DNA of 64,000 bases from Lumbricus rubellus (GCA_945859605.1 OX243825.1:21888824-21952823); one strand, 5' to 3'. Shown: positions 11,069-22,623, counted from the first letter of the stretch. Notes: generated from the sequence alone by a model not told the origin. Numbers and translations are program-made.

Positions 11069-12354
11069 CAGTGGCGTAACAACCATATAACGAAGGTGGA
11101 CAAAAGCCACGGGCCCCCGAGGTTCAAAGGGCCCCAAGCGTTTTAACTTAAAAAATCTCAGGTAGATAAAATATACTTTTCCATTTATATATTTTCAGAC
11201 TTGCAGTCTGAACTAAAGCCTGTATAATTATGATGGATGTTTCAAGATATATAATTATGAATATGATACGCTTTGCCCTCAGATGCATACATGTAGGGAT
11301 TGATGTGTTCCTGCTTTGGGTCAAATACTGGCACATCCTGCTACCCATGAAGTTCTATACACAGACACCGCACATAGGCTTACAATCCCTGTCATGTATC
11401 TGAGGCAGCATGAGGCAGGCGGTTGGAAGATTGACAGATCATAAGCGAATCTATAGACGAAGGTATCTAACAGGAGACAGACAGTCAAGTGACCAAACTC
11501 AAGCAGACAACCAGGCTGAACTAGCGTTCAGCATAATGGGTTATCCGCTAGAAAGGGCTATGCGCGGACCGGGGTCCGCGGCCTATGCCAGAGACTTCAG
11601 AATAATTTAGGTCACTGCACCCTGCATCTGATCCCCCTTCCCATCATCACAAGTCTTAGAACTGGAAAGATATATCTCTCATCAGATTAGTCTTCCAAAC
11701 ACATTAAGGTTTTCATGCGTGACAGGGTTTCGCCGTTGGCTCTATAGGCTATGTCAAATTTCTAGCAGCCGCAATCTGAACCCACGAACCTCCATCCCAT
11801 GAGCCAAATCAAGCTGCATACAGCTGCAGGTTACACAGTGTTATACAGTCATGTAGCCTGTACTATGAATAATTATTGTATTTCAGACTGCTAAGAATTA
11901 CAATTTTCATAATCTTTGCAAGTGTCTTTCAGTCTTTTGCAACGACGCTGCGTTTTATTTAGCATCAACATCCAAGGATAATTAATTAAGGCATTCAGAA
12001 AATTGATTACCGGTAGTTCGTTTATGGCCGTTAGTTTAGGCCTATCTAAGAGGGCTTAATTTAATAGGCTCAGATAGCAGCAACGATACAGACAAGCTTA
12101 TGCAAACGAGAATTAGATGGGCTTCACAAGCATTTGGAATGCAACAAACACTATGCCTACTCTTACTTCTCAACTGGAAACTTAAAAGTTAGGAGAGAGT
12201 GGTTGTGCTTCCCATCATATCGAAGATACCATAATATTGCCATGTAGCCTACGGCCAAATTTCCAAATGCTTTTTAATAGGCCTATGCATTTCAGGCCTT
12301 TGGCCTAGCCTATTGTTTTCTCTTCAACTATTAATGTGCCTTAAACTACGGATT

Positions 12355-12385
<31 letters not shown>

Positions 12386-12547
12386 ATATTGACTGTAGCG
12401 TGTAATATTCTATTTTAATCTAACTGCAGTTTATAGCCATTTCCCAATTTTCACTTTTTGGTGTCGTAATAGGTAAGGGGCTACTAGGGGCCCCGGGCCC
12501 CCGAGCTCCATTGTCCACGGGCCCCCGGCTACGTTGTTACGCCACTG
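11069..12547. mobile_element. Non-autonomous hAT-type transposon, 1479 bp, with 8-bp target duplication
   Basis: Perfect 12-bp terminal inverted repeats CAGTGGCGTAAC / GTTACGCCACTG. The insertion is flanked on both sides by CCTGCGAT (11,061-11,068 and 12,548-12,555), an exact 8-bp target duplication as made by hAT transposases. Subterminal GGGCCCCCGAG-like blocks are also inverted. No transposase frame is present, and the interior is AT-rich with a short TATA run at about 12,354-12,386. It is inserted inside the pair of inverted arms at 10,659 and 13,580, so it is younger than they are. Confidence 0.9.
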
Positions 12548-12555
12548 CCTGCGAT

Positions 12556-12995
12556 ACCAAAAATCAAAACTGCGCTGCAGTAGTCATTATATTAGATTTT
12601 TATTAGACTTCAGTTTCCTAAATTCGCACCAGTTGAAATTAGTGTTCCACACATTCCTAATTGTAACTTTAAAAGCTCTAGGTTTATCAGTGTTCGAGAA
12701 CTGTCTCATTTTCCATGCCTACTGTTCGACAACCAGTAGATCTAATATTTCGAGCTTAAATACAGTATAGTTCATGTCAATCTCAGTTCTAGTGAAAATC
12801 ATCCTAAATTTCAACCTATGTATGGTCTATGTGCAATTGCATAGCCCTATAGGCCTAAATACGTTTTATTAATATGTGTGACGGTTAACAAATTATTAAA
12901 ATTTTATTATTTTGAATCATGAATCAGAACTCTTTTCATCCACGTTCACAAACCTTCTAATTCCACGTTCTGACTTCCTGACAGAAATAGATTTG
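12556..12995. other. Unannotated DNA between nested repeats
   Basis: Unique AT-rich sequence inside the inverted-repeat pair. Nothing further recognised. Confidence 0.5.
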
Positions 12996-13322
12996 TAGAA
13001 ATACTTCTGTACAGTTAAAAACTATCAACAAAGGTCATTGTCCTCCGATTGGAAGTAATTTACCATGGAGGATGGGAAAGGAAAGAAGGGGTTGTGGCGT
13101 TATGCAGTTCTAATTGCTTACATTTTAAATACAATTATTAAACTAAAATCGGGTGTTTAAAATTTTGGGTGAGGCAGTAATTATAATAATAATTTTCGTC
13201 TGTTCAACAATCCGGTTGAAAGACCGCAATCGGTTACAGTGTACAATTATGCAGTTGAAACAGTTTGCAGGAACAAAATACACAAATCTTAACTATACTA
13301 GCTGAACAGACAGCCTGCAATA
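12996..13322 (+). repeat. Dispersed repeat, copy 1
   Basis: Shares long blocks with 62,996-63,322, for example GGTCATTGTCCTCC, TTGGAAGTAATTTA and CAGTGTACA...TTATGCAGTTGAAACAG. Both copies have the same orientation. Family unknown; probably a transposon fragment. Confidence 0.75.
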
Positions 13323-13579
13323 GGCTACATGGAGCTAAAAACAGTTTAATTACATAGCATATCCGCCCAATTATAAATCACGCAGCGCAGCTTTATCCCA
13401 TTATATGCAAAACTGTTTTGGTGTATAGGCTATCTATTTACTAAAGCACTCAGGTAACTGCCATAATTATAGCCTACTAGGCCTAATGGACGCAAAGGCT
13501 GCGAGTTATTAAACATAATAGCCTAAGATTCATGATATTGCCAACGCAAGCCACAGTCTGTAAACAAAACGTGCTTAAT

Positions 13580-13687
13580 GATGTCACTGGTTATGAATAT
13601 GCATAATATGGGATCGGCCAATGAAAAGGCGCTTAAGGCTGACAATGCTACGAAATCGGGTACGGAATGCCTATATGCGACCGGTCA
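13580..13687 (-). repeat. Inverted repeat arm, right
   Basis: Reverse-complement partner of 10,659-10,766. See that entry. Confidence 0.8.
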
Positions 13688-13896
13688 AGCTGAAATCATT
13701 TTACGCATCGATGAACTCCCTTCGGGCGCATGAAAAGTGTACGCCGTCATCGCTGAGTCGTAAGCGCTGACTCGATGTCTCTTCAAGCAAACGTCAACAT
13801 AGCGCTGCAGCACACCTGGTCATGGCAGCAAGAAGACAATAACAATGATACGAGGACTTTTTCTGGCGTGGGGGGATTAGTACAAGGCAATTGCTG

Positions 13897-14088
13897 ATTT
13901 GCTGGACGTGCTTTTTTGTGGTTGGCCCGGTGGTATGGAATTCCCTCCCACTTGAGCTGCGCCTGTTCCCTAGATCACTCTCTGACACATTCTACAAGCA
14001 CTTAAAAACTGTTCTGTTTGGCCGTGTTGGAGACGGGAGCGCCTCTGAGTAGTTTCCTTGAAGATGCGCTCTACAAATACTTGAATGT
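13897..14088 (+). mobile_element. CR1/L2-like LINE 3' remnant
   Basis: Broken frames read like the C-terminal end of a non-LTR reverse transcriptase (a FAGRAFLW-like start, then LKTVLFGRVGDGSASE). They are followed by the tail GGGAGCGCCTCTGAGTAG and a degenerate GCGCTCTACAAATAC. Similar tails occur in several other places in the window. Frameshifts show it is dead. Confidence 0.55.
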
Positions 14089-15356
14089 ATGAACGAATAA
14101 TTAATATTTGTCGGAAAATTTTTGAAGCGCTTTTATAAGAATGAGAATAGGCCTATATGAGGTTCCAAAAAAGATTGGCATTGTCAGCGTAGACAGCAAG
14201 AGATTTCATAATATTCAGCGTACAGTCCTAGGTCTATGTGCTATGATATTGATGGACAATTCTGTTCGTTCCGACTCTAATTTTGTGAGTGCTCTCTCCA
14301 TTCAAATGAATGCAAAAAGATGTAAGTGCGTGAGGTGAAAGATCGCTACAAAAAAATGATTGACGTATGAATGCTCTCAGCATTATAGCCCTCGACGCGA
14401 ACCATTAGTACATATTGAAGGTTATTTAGAGGTCGATTAATCCGGACAAATTGCTCGTTTAGACGTTTTGTAAGACTTTGTCTGTGTGTAGACTAAGGAT
14501 GAAAAATCATATAATTATTAACCAGTGGCTGCTTGTAGTTGCTATAGCTAAACAAAACTGCTGAACAATATTAAGACAAACTGCACAAGAAGCTTTAGCA
14601 GCATTAATACATTTTTTAAATTTTGCGAATCTGTAGGCCATCAATGATTCGAGCTTGTTTTTCCATACACATTCACTGAGACGATTGGCAAATGTATTTG
14701 AGGCAATCAGCATGTTTTTCCAGGGTTTTAGGCCTAACTATTATGAGCGTTGCGTCCGCACTTTAGATGGTGTGGCGAGATAATGACTTTTCCCAAGTCA
14801 TGCCAGTGAACATTTTGCTGGCAACTTCGTAGGAGGGCGCAAGGTGAAAGGAACTCTTGGATAGCACAAAATAGTTATAATGTAGTTTGTTTTCTCTGTT
14901 TTGGCTGGCTAAGAGGCTGCCTATTATAATAGACAAGTAAGTTACTTTCTCTATCCTAGACGGTAGACCAGGATGCTACCGAGTACCGACTATCTTAATG
15001 GAAAACGCTACATCCTGTCTTAGACAAGTAAAATAATTAGCAACTGTCTTAGATGAATTAGAAGTCATAAACGCCACTCGAAAGCCAAGCGCAGAGCACT
15101 AGTTTATTCACAAGCGCTGAAACCTGCCTCTCTCACTGTCTGTCTGTCTGTCTGTATGTCTCTGTCTGTCTGCCTCTCTGTACTTCCGTTTGTCTACCTA
15201 TGTTTCGTAAGCTCTCTCCACGAGCGGACGAATAAAACTTGAGACCGATAAACAAATAGACCTACATGTAAAAAACTGAAATATTTCTACTGCCCCTTAA
15301 GTGACACACTTCCCCCGCTGCGTTCTACATCATATTTATTCAATTTCTGTCTCGTT
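14089..15356. other. Unannotated intergenic DNA
   Basis: No gene supported. A TGTC-rich run lies at about 15,137-15,180. Confidence 0.5.
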
Positions 15357-15534
15357 ATGACTTCCGCTCTATTCCATATCTATTTCCCTCTATTCCATAT
15401 CTATTTCCCTCTATTTCCTATCTATTTCCCTCTATTCCATATCTATTTCCCTCTATTTCCTATCTATTTCCCTCTATTCCATATCTATTTCCCTCTATTC
15501 CCTATCTATTTCCCTCTATTCCATATCTATTTCC
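15357..15534. repeat. 21-bp minisatellite
   Basis: About eight units of a CCCTCTATTCCATATCTATTT-like motif, with CCATATC and CCTATC variants alternating in part. The period is a multiple of three, which creates an open FPLFHIY frame. That frame has no start context or recognisable domain and is not called as a gene. Confidence 0.9.
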
Positions 15535-16537
15535 TGGCGCTCGTTGCGCCGCTCGTGCGTCTCTTTAATATCCGAACAAGGTCAGCTTATTACGAATCGC
15601 AGCGGTGAGATAAAACATCGGAATATTATCGCCGGTGGCTCAAAGGAGCAGAAACGGTCACTTAACAAAGAAGAACGTCAAAGGGAACTGAGAGATTTCG
15701 CTCTTGGGAACTGCATAAAACATGACCGGAAAATAAGAGATCCTAGGACCGACCATTGGAAACATGCGACTAGGAATATACGCATAGAGGCCATGGTGGT
15801 ATCATGTTCTGTATACACCGACGTAGACAGTGCTTTGTGAGGCACCTAAGTGTCGTAATTATAAGTGTTCATATGCAAACACACACAAACACACATACAG
15901 ACACAAACATCTATCTATGCATACATATAACCTACATAATTATATGCATATCTATGGACTATATACGCATACATGCATTTAGCTATGCGTATAGGCCTAC
16001 ACATTTTTAAGTTGGAAGGAGTCAGTAAACTCGAGGCCTGCTGGAAATAAAAGTCATTTGTAGGGGTAATGTCCTACGAGGGGTAATGGTCGGGGTAATG
16101 GCGGTGGATGGATGGCAGGGGTAATGGACTGGGGGTAATGTCCTGTTCCCATACACGAGTTATCATTGAGTCATCATTGATTTGTCTGATGGTGGATATC
16201 AATTGGCAAGTGCAAGACAATTATTACAGATCGATATAGGAAGAGAAGAGAACAGTTACTTACAGACTCTGAATTATATTTGTTGATTGAGTAAACAAAT
16301 TTAATGTGAAGCAGGGACAAGTCAATATCTAATTCAGGTTTATCTGAGGACTAATCAGAACAGCGTACAATGAATTCCTCAGCTTCAGCAAAGTGCATTG
16401 CGGTATATATAATTCAAATTTAATAGATAAGTGCACAAAATTATCTAAAATTTCAATATTTTATGATGTCATTTATCAATAATAAATGTTAGCTAGATTA
16501 ATGTAGCTTAATATGCTTTTTAGTTTTGAATGTTAGA
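15535..16537. other. Unannotated intergenic DNA
   Basis: A degenerate GGGGTAATG repeat lies at about 16,058-16,142. No coding signal was recognised. Confidence 0.5.
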
Positions 16538-17212
16538 CTAGGCTCGTAATGTGTGCTCAAAGTGTCCGCCTTCGGCCTCAACGCAAGCTTCAAGACGCTC
16601 GCGCCAATGGCCAATAGCAGCATCGATAACCAGCTGATCAAAATCGTCCCAGGCGTTGACGATTCGCTCACGGAGTTCTTCAATGTCTCTTATCCTTGTC
16701 TTGTACATCTTCTCCTGCACCAGTCCCCAAATCTAATAATCAACGGGATTTAAGTCCGGGCTGTTATAGGAGGCCAAAGATTAAGAGGAAAGAAACCCCA
16801 GTCTTCTTAGTCAACAGTTCAACAAATTGACGAACTCAGTGAGCTGAAGCGTCATTTTGTTGAAATGTGTAGGCTATTGCTCCGAATATTCTCGGATATC
16901 AGGCACCATTTTTTTTATAGAGCAGACAATCTCTTTAATAAGCTGCATTTATTTTCACACCCGGTTCTATTGAATGGATTTCCGTTTTACCAAGAGTCAA
17001 TATACCAACCGAAACCATGCATGACTTGCCGGCTAAATGAACTTTTATGCAAATGACGTCATTATGACGTCATCATTGTGACTGGAACTTTTATATTTTC
17101 ACCAATATTAGACAAACATGTCAGGATTAAAATGGTGTTTGAATTTTAAAAATCGATGAATATTTACTATTTATTTTCATATTTACAAAACGGGTCGCTT
17201 TTTTTCCGGACA

Positions 17213-17215
<3 letters not shown>
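16538..17215 (-). pseudogene. Internally deleted Tc1/mariner (IS630-type) transposase remnant
   Basis: Reading the minus strand from 17,215, the terminus CAGTGTCCGGAAAAAAAGCG abuts a TA-rich target. After a short 5' region come the transposase pieces: HGFGWYIDSW...NPFNRTGC (core), FQQNDASAH (second catalytic Asp region), then NSPDLNPVDY (third acidic residue region) and an intact C-terminus (LVQEKMYKTRIRDIEELRER ... GGHFEHTLRA, stop at 16,538). In-frame stops and frameshifts interrupt it. The N-terminal DNA-binding half and first catalytic Asp are absent, so the copy is internally deleted and inactive. The opposite terminal repeat was not found. Confidence 0.85.
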
Positions 17216-17250
<35 letters not shown>

Positions 17251-17796
17251 TATATATAGTGCAAGTGCAAGTTAGTGCCAGTTAGACACTATGAACGTAA
17301 TAGGCTAATGATAGGCTAAGAAGCTAATGATAGGCTATATATACTAACTGGGGTACCCGGCTTTTCCTGGAAAATTTAGATTTTTCGTCCCCAAACCCAG
17401 GTCCATCCGCCATATATATATATAATATATATATATATAATATATATCTGTATTATATATATATACGACTAAGTCAGAATTATTCGTCTAAACATGATCG
17501 AAATATTATTTGTTGTCCAGACAGAGAACAGCCCCGCAGCAAACCGATCATGGCAGATGTCGGCTCCGATCCTCATCCGAAAATCAATTACAAGCGCCGC
17601 CACTGCCCGCACTGCACTGCAGCGTAGAAGGAGCATTCTGACCAACGTTGTGAAGAATGCGAAGATATTAAATTCACAGCTCAAGACGACATGTCCGTTA
17701 GAAATATAATCCATATGCTGGATTTGACATCTGCTAATTCGTTTGCAGCGGTGTTTCCTTCCATCTCTGCTGTGATACAGCTCGTATCGCTATCAC
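17216..17796. other. Intergenic DNA with TA repeats
   Basis: TA runs at 17,216-17,250 and 17,412-17,465. No gene recognised in the remainder. Confidence 0.6.
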
Positions 17797-18335
<539 letters not shown>

Positions 18336-19054
18336 AGGGCAAAAAATAATAATAATAGTGATAGTTGTTTTTAACAGCAAACAGACAAAATTAGGCCTAA
18401 TAACTAATAGCAGTCTGCGAGATACCATTTTTAAATGCGCAGCAGCGATACGTTGTAATAAGTTGCTTTATGCACGTAGTCTTTGGTGCCGTAGACTAGA
18501 CGAAAAGACCGTAAAAAGTTTTTTTAGATGAGTTCAACAACGTCGAATCCACTAACTAACGCCATAATGATTCACCAGAAAATAATTACAGTTCTCTGGT
18601 TTCAGGCATCATTCCGCAGCAGCTCTCAGACTGTCATGCTAATGATTTCATCTGAATGACGGGTTGCTTTCTACGCAGTGATGTCTCGAGTCGCCTTTGA
18701 AACCGTATAATATTAATCAGACCGTATTATAGAAGGTTCTAACGATAATGGCATTGTAAGGTTGTAGCGATAATTATTATTATGTTATACTGTATTTACT
18801 ACATTAACACTGCAAAAAAATAAATGACATCGTATGACATTTACGTAATTAGAGCACATGCTATTCATAGGGGCGTATGATATAATTATAATACATGTAG
18901 CCTACTATTGATGCTGTACGTCTTGTGTCATATCGATGTAACAGTTCATTGCCGTTCTTTGTTCCTTTGCGTGGTGAATGAAACACTCTATATCTGTTAG
19001 AAGCGCTATATAAATGTAGCATTACCAAATACAGTTATGTATGTGTGTATGTGC
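18336..19054. other. Unannotated intergenic DNA
   Basis: No gene recognised. A GCGCTATATAAAT tail-like motif near 19,004 may be the end of an old LINE or SINE. Confidence 0.5.
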
Positions 19055-19486
19055 GGTAACGACCCGCTATTCCGAGGGTCCACTATTCCGAAGGTACACT
19101 ATTCCGAATATCCGCTATATTTTGTTCGTTTTTCTTGGTGATTAGGGGTTAGGGTTGGGGTTAGGGTGGGTTAGGGCAAGGGTGGGTTAGGGTTAGGGCA
19201 AGGGTGGGTTAGGGTTGGGGTTATGGTGGGTTAGGGTTGGTTTGAGTTAGGGTTATGATTAGGTTTAAGGTGGGTTAGGGTTTGGGTTAGGGTTGGGTTA
19301 GGTTTAGGGTCAGGTTTATGGTGGGTTAGGGTTTGGGTTAGGGTTGGGTTAGGTTTAGGGTTAGGTTTAGAGTTTAGGTTAGGGTTTGGGTTAAGGTTTG
19401 GGTGGGTTAGGGTTAGGGTTAGGTTTAGGGTTAGTGTTAGGTGTAGGTTTCGGAATAGTGGACCTTCGGAATAGTGGACCCAAACC
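19055..19486. mobile_element. MITE carrying degenerate TTAGGG repeats, 8-bp target duplication
   Basis: Flanked on both sides by GTATGTGC (19,047-19,054 and 19,487-19,494). The ends are imperfect inverted repeats (GGTAACGACCCGCTATTCCG and, inverted, GGTTTGGGTCCACTATTCCG), and each end repeats a CCACTATTCCGAAGG-type motif. The interior from about 19,140 to 19,450 is a degenerate array of TTAGGG, TTAGGGTGGG and TTAGGTT units, telomere-like but heavily varied. No open frame. The 8-bp duplication fits hAT or a related group. Confidence 0.8.
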
Positions 19487-19497
19487 GTATGTGCACT

Positions 19498-19605
19498 TGT
19501 TGTAGCGCCCCTTCAAGATTCTACTCAGAAGCGCTCCCGACTACAGCGCGAACACTGAATCGGAGTTTCACGCCAAAGCGCTTGAGCAATTGCGAGTAAA
19601 GAACA
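19498..19605 (-). mobile_element. tRNA-derived SINE fragment (body and tail)
   Basis: In reverse orientation it carries CTCGCAATTGCTC, GCGTGAAACTCCGATTC and the LINE-like tail GGGAGCGCTTCTGAGTAG then GGCGCTACAA. The tRNA-like head is missing or degraded. Confidence 0.7.
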
Positions 19606-20309
19606 TGGAGCCAATTTCACTTCGAAGAGGTGGGTGAGTTTTACGGCACCATGATGGGTTTGATACATGTCACACATTGAAAAATGTCGACACAGTCAAC
19701 GCATAAATGTCTACGTTATACATTTTTTTAAATGTCGACAATGTTTGTTGTTTCACAAAGAGTATTTGTTTATTGAAAGAGTCATTGCAAACAAATATAC
19801 ATCAGATACATTTAAAACGATCTCCGAAATATATAACATAGTCTAGCATGCAGTTAGTTCTGTTGTAGACTTTCCTTCGAACTCTGGTACATTTCAAAAT
19901 TAAAAATATTTCTCTCGTGTATTAAATGTCAACATTCTCAGACAAAACACAGGCACACGAACAGAGGCGTAGCCAGCTCTTAGAAACGGCGATTGATATG
20001 AAAAATTGTAATGACTATGAATCTTGGACACTATTGCTTTATCAACCCCCCCCCCATACCTAAATAAAACTGAGCGGATTTGAGCAAAATAATTGTGTGG
20101 GTTATATGTTCCAGAGTGGGATGGTTCAAAATAAACCCAAACCACCCAAACCATCCCCGTGGCGACGCAACTGCCTATGACACTATAAGTTGAGTGGCAG
20201 TGGTTCTCTGTTTGAATGCCTGGTTGCGGAGTCTGTAACCTCCAAATGAATAATAAGCAAAAATATGATCATATCAACGTGTATACTTTGAGCCAAGCTC
20301 CAACGAACA
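19606..20309. other. Unannotated intergenic DNA
   Basis: No gene supported. An 84-residue minus-strand frame at 19,900-20,154 has no recognisable motif. Confidence 0.5.
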
Positions 20310-21425
20310 TTTAATTTATAGTGTTTCAAAACAGGAACGAAAATCTTTTGCTGCACTTGTCTTTCATAATAATTATTTATGTACAATAATTGCATACGAC
20401 TGTAAAACTGCAGGGTTTTTCCACATCCACTCTTCTTGCAGATTATCGTAACTCATCATTTCGTATGAAGAACAATTTACAAGACCTGCTTGTTGGTTTT
20501 CTTCACGGAAACTGGAAACTAGAATGATCAAAAATGAACCAGATACTAATGGAAGCAGGAAGAAGGTTTGTATTCACGGATCGTCATTTGAATTCCGAAC
20601 TGTGGCCTTCGACTATAAGCTTAGTTAAACGAAATCTTATATTATCGTCTTAAAACAGAATCGAAATTGTTTTGTTGCATTTTGTCTTTCATAATATCAG
20701 TTAACATGTAGGCTACAATTGCATACAATTACTGTAAAACTGTGACATTTCCACATTCACGATTTTTTTCGAGTATAGTCTATTGCAACTCATATATTTC
20801 GTATGATGATTGATGAGGAACAACTTATAAGACCTGCTTGTTGATTTTCTTAACGGAAACTAGGCTATATATTAGAATGATCAAGGAATGCAGTGGCGTA
20901 GACAGGAGGGTTAGGGGGGTTGTCCCCCCCCATTGGCTTAGAAAACAGTTTAAAAAAAGTTTATTTATCCACCTAAATAAGAAAAAACACCTGTTTGTAG
21001 TAACAATTGTTTTTCCTATTTTATTCCCTTTGTTACTTTATTCCCTTTTTATTTACTGTAAAACTGTTGGGTTGGTGTCAGGAAGGGCATCCGGCCAGGC
21101 CATAACCCCCTCCCCACCATAAATTTCTGGCTACGCCACTGTCGGAATGAGACAGAAGCTGGAAACAGAAGGAAGGTTTGTATGGATAGTTTGATTCCGA
21201 ATTGTGCCTCCAAACTAGTTAAACGAAATCTCCACATCCGCTCTTCTTTCAGATTATCGCAACTCATTATGAAGAACAATTTATTGGACCTGCTCGTTGA
21301 TTAACGGAAACTTGAGGTTAGAATGATCAAGGAATAAGACGGAAGCTGGAAACAGAATGAAAGGTTAGTATGGGTAGTTTGTTTCCGAACTGTGCCCCCG
21401 CCACCCAACTAGTTAAACGAAATCT
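20310..21425. repeat. Degenerate tandem copies of the GPCR 3' end
   Basis: At least three units share ordered blocks: a GATTATCG/CAACTCAT segment, GACCTGCTTGTTGATT, AACGGAAACT...AGAATGATCAA, GGAAGAAGGTTTGTAT and AGTTAAACGAAATCT. Units begin near 20,400, 20,740 and 21,225. The last block in the unit nearest the receptor contains the final codons and stop of the receptor frame, so the array seems to be repeated 3' UTR. A MITE is inserted in the middle unit. Confidence 0.7.
20891..21141. mobile_element. hAT-type MITE, 251 bp
   Basis: Ends CAGTGGCGTAG and, inverted, CAGTGGCGTAGCC. Flanks AAGGAATG and TCGGAATG match at 6 of 8 positions, an eroded 8-bp target duplication. The subterminal parts are G- or C-rich (GTTAGGGGGG, CCCCCTCCCC). 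No coding capacity. It shares terminal sequence with the elements at 11,069 and 50,712. Confidence 0.8.
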
Positions 21426-22623
21426 CCATCTCGTCCTCAACCTTCAGCTCCAGTCGATTTCCGTTCTTCGGGGTTCCGGTGATGGTTCCCGGGTTCATCG
21501 CCACGGACTCTTCGGGGACCTTACTCCTGCAGGTCGTGGCGTTTCCCACGGACGCTCTCTGCCGCCGAATGATCCCGATGAAGGCCGACCGAAAGGCGTC
21601 GTTCATCCAGCCGTAGAGGAAAGGGTTGATGCAGGAAGAACTCATGGCCAGCACCCGAAGGAGGAGGTCGACGAACTTGTAGTACTCAGAGTAGAGGCTG
21701 GCGTTGAACTCGGACGCGATCGACATCAGCTGGTAGGGCGTCCAGGCAATGGCGAAGACGGACACAACTGCGACCAACATCCGGTTGGTCTTTGATCTTC
21801 GTCGGAGGTTCTTGACCTGCTTCCGGGTGGCGCGGACCCTCCAGAAGATGAGGAAGTAGAGGACCGCGATGACGATCAGCGGCAGAACGAACTGGATGGC
21901 GAGGGTGGCAACCGAGTAGATCCGGCGGATCTTGAAGGAAGGCCAGTTCTCGAGGCAGTGGCTACGGCGGACGTTTATCTCCGGATCGTTGAGGCGGATG
22001 TGGTACGAGTAGATTCCGATGGGGGACGCCACCGCACCGGAAGTTAGGGCAATAACAAAGACGAGGATGAGGGCGATAGTCGGGGTGATCCGTCTTCCAG
22101 TCTCGAGCACGATGAGGATGAATCTGTCCACCGCGATCATCGTCATGCTGAGGGTGGATGCGTAGATGACGACCCCGAAGCAGGCCGGGATGATGTGGCA
22201 CAGGGTCCTTCCGTACGGCCAGTAGTCCGTCAGCATGTAGAAGAGATTCAACGGGAGGTCGAAGGCGCAGACGAAGATGTCCGCGATCGCCAGATTCGCG
22301 ATGAAGATGTTCGTTGCCGTGCGCAGCTTCGCCGTCGTTGCCACGGTAACAACGACGAGTGTGTTGCCAAGGGTACCGACGACGGTAACGATGACGCTCA
22401 GAGCGACGGCAACGGTTGCGAACGGTAGGCGCTTCAGAGCGTCGAACTCGCGAGCGTCAGGGATCGGTTGGTCCCCGGACCCGTCGGGGGACGAGGCTGC
22501 TGACCCGTTGCAGAGATCGCCGAGGGAGAAGTTGGCTGTGAGGAGCAGACTCTTGAGGCCAGGGTGGTGAGGGTTGCAGCCTCCGCGGAGGACATCGAAC
22601 AAGTCGAGCTCAGAGAATTCCAT
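21409..22623 (-). CDS. Rhodopsin-type GPCR, neuropeptide (NPY/NPF/PrRP)-receptor-like, intronless
   Basis: The complete 404-residue frame has seven hydrophobic segments at about 68-95, 104-130, 142-166, 181-205, 235-260, 282-304 and 315-338. Class A marks are present: GN at 86-87, LAIAD (Asp115), DRF at 166-168 in place of DRY, AWTP at 293-296 and NPFLY at 333-337. Cys142 and Cys223 can form the usual extracellular disulfide. N-glycosylation sequons at 31 and 39 fit the extracellular N-terminus. The segment ATNIFIANLAIADIF and the WPYGRTLC...STLSMTMIAVDRF stretch resemble NPY/NPF/prolactin-releasing-peptide receptors, but the ligand is not certain. The start has A at -3 and G at +4. It is the only convincing host gene and is GC-rich against AT-rich flanks. 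It would act at the plasma membrane through G proteins. Confidence 0.9.
   Translation of the reverse strand: MEFSELDLFDVLRGGCNPHHPGLKSLLLTANFSLGDLCNGSAASSPDGSGDQPIPDAREFDALKRLPFATVAVALSVIVTVVGTLGNTLVVVTVATTAKLRTATNIFIANLAIADIFVCAFDLPLNLFYMLTDYWPYGRTLCHIIPACFGVVIYASTLSMTMIAVDRFILIVLETGRRITPTIALILVFVIALTSGAVASPIGIYSYHIRLNDPEINVRRSHCLENWPSFKIRRIYSVATLAIQFVLPLIVIAVLYFLIFWRVRATRKQVKNLRRRSKTNRMLVAVVSVFAIAWTPYQLMSIASEFNASLYSEYYKFVDLLLRVLAMSSSCINPFLYGWMNDAFRSAFIGIIRRQRASVGNATTCRSKVPEESVAMNPGTITGTPKNGNRLELKVEDEMEISFN

Noticed and set aside
19140..19450. True telomere or chromosome end
   Set aside because: The units are degenerate and bounded by inverted ends and a target duplication, with ordinary sequence on both sides.
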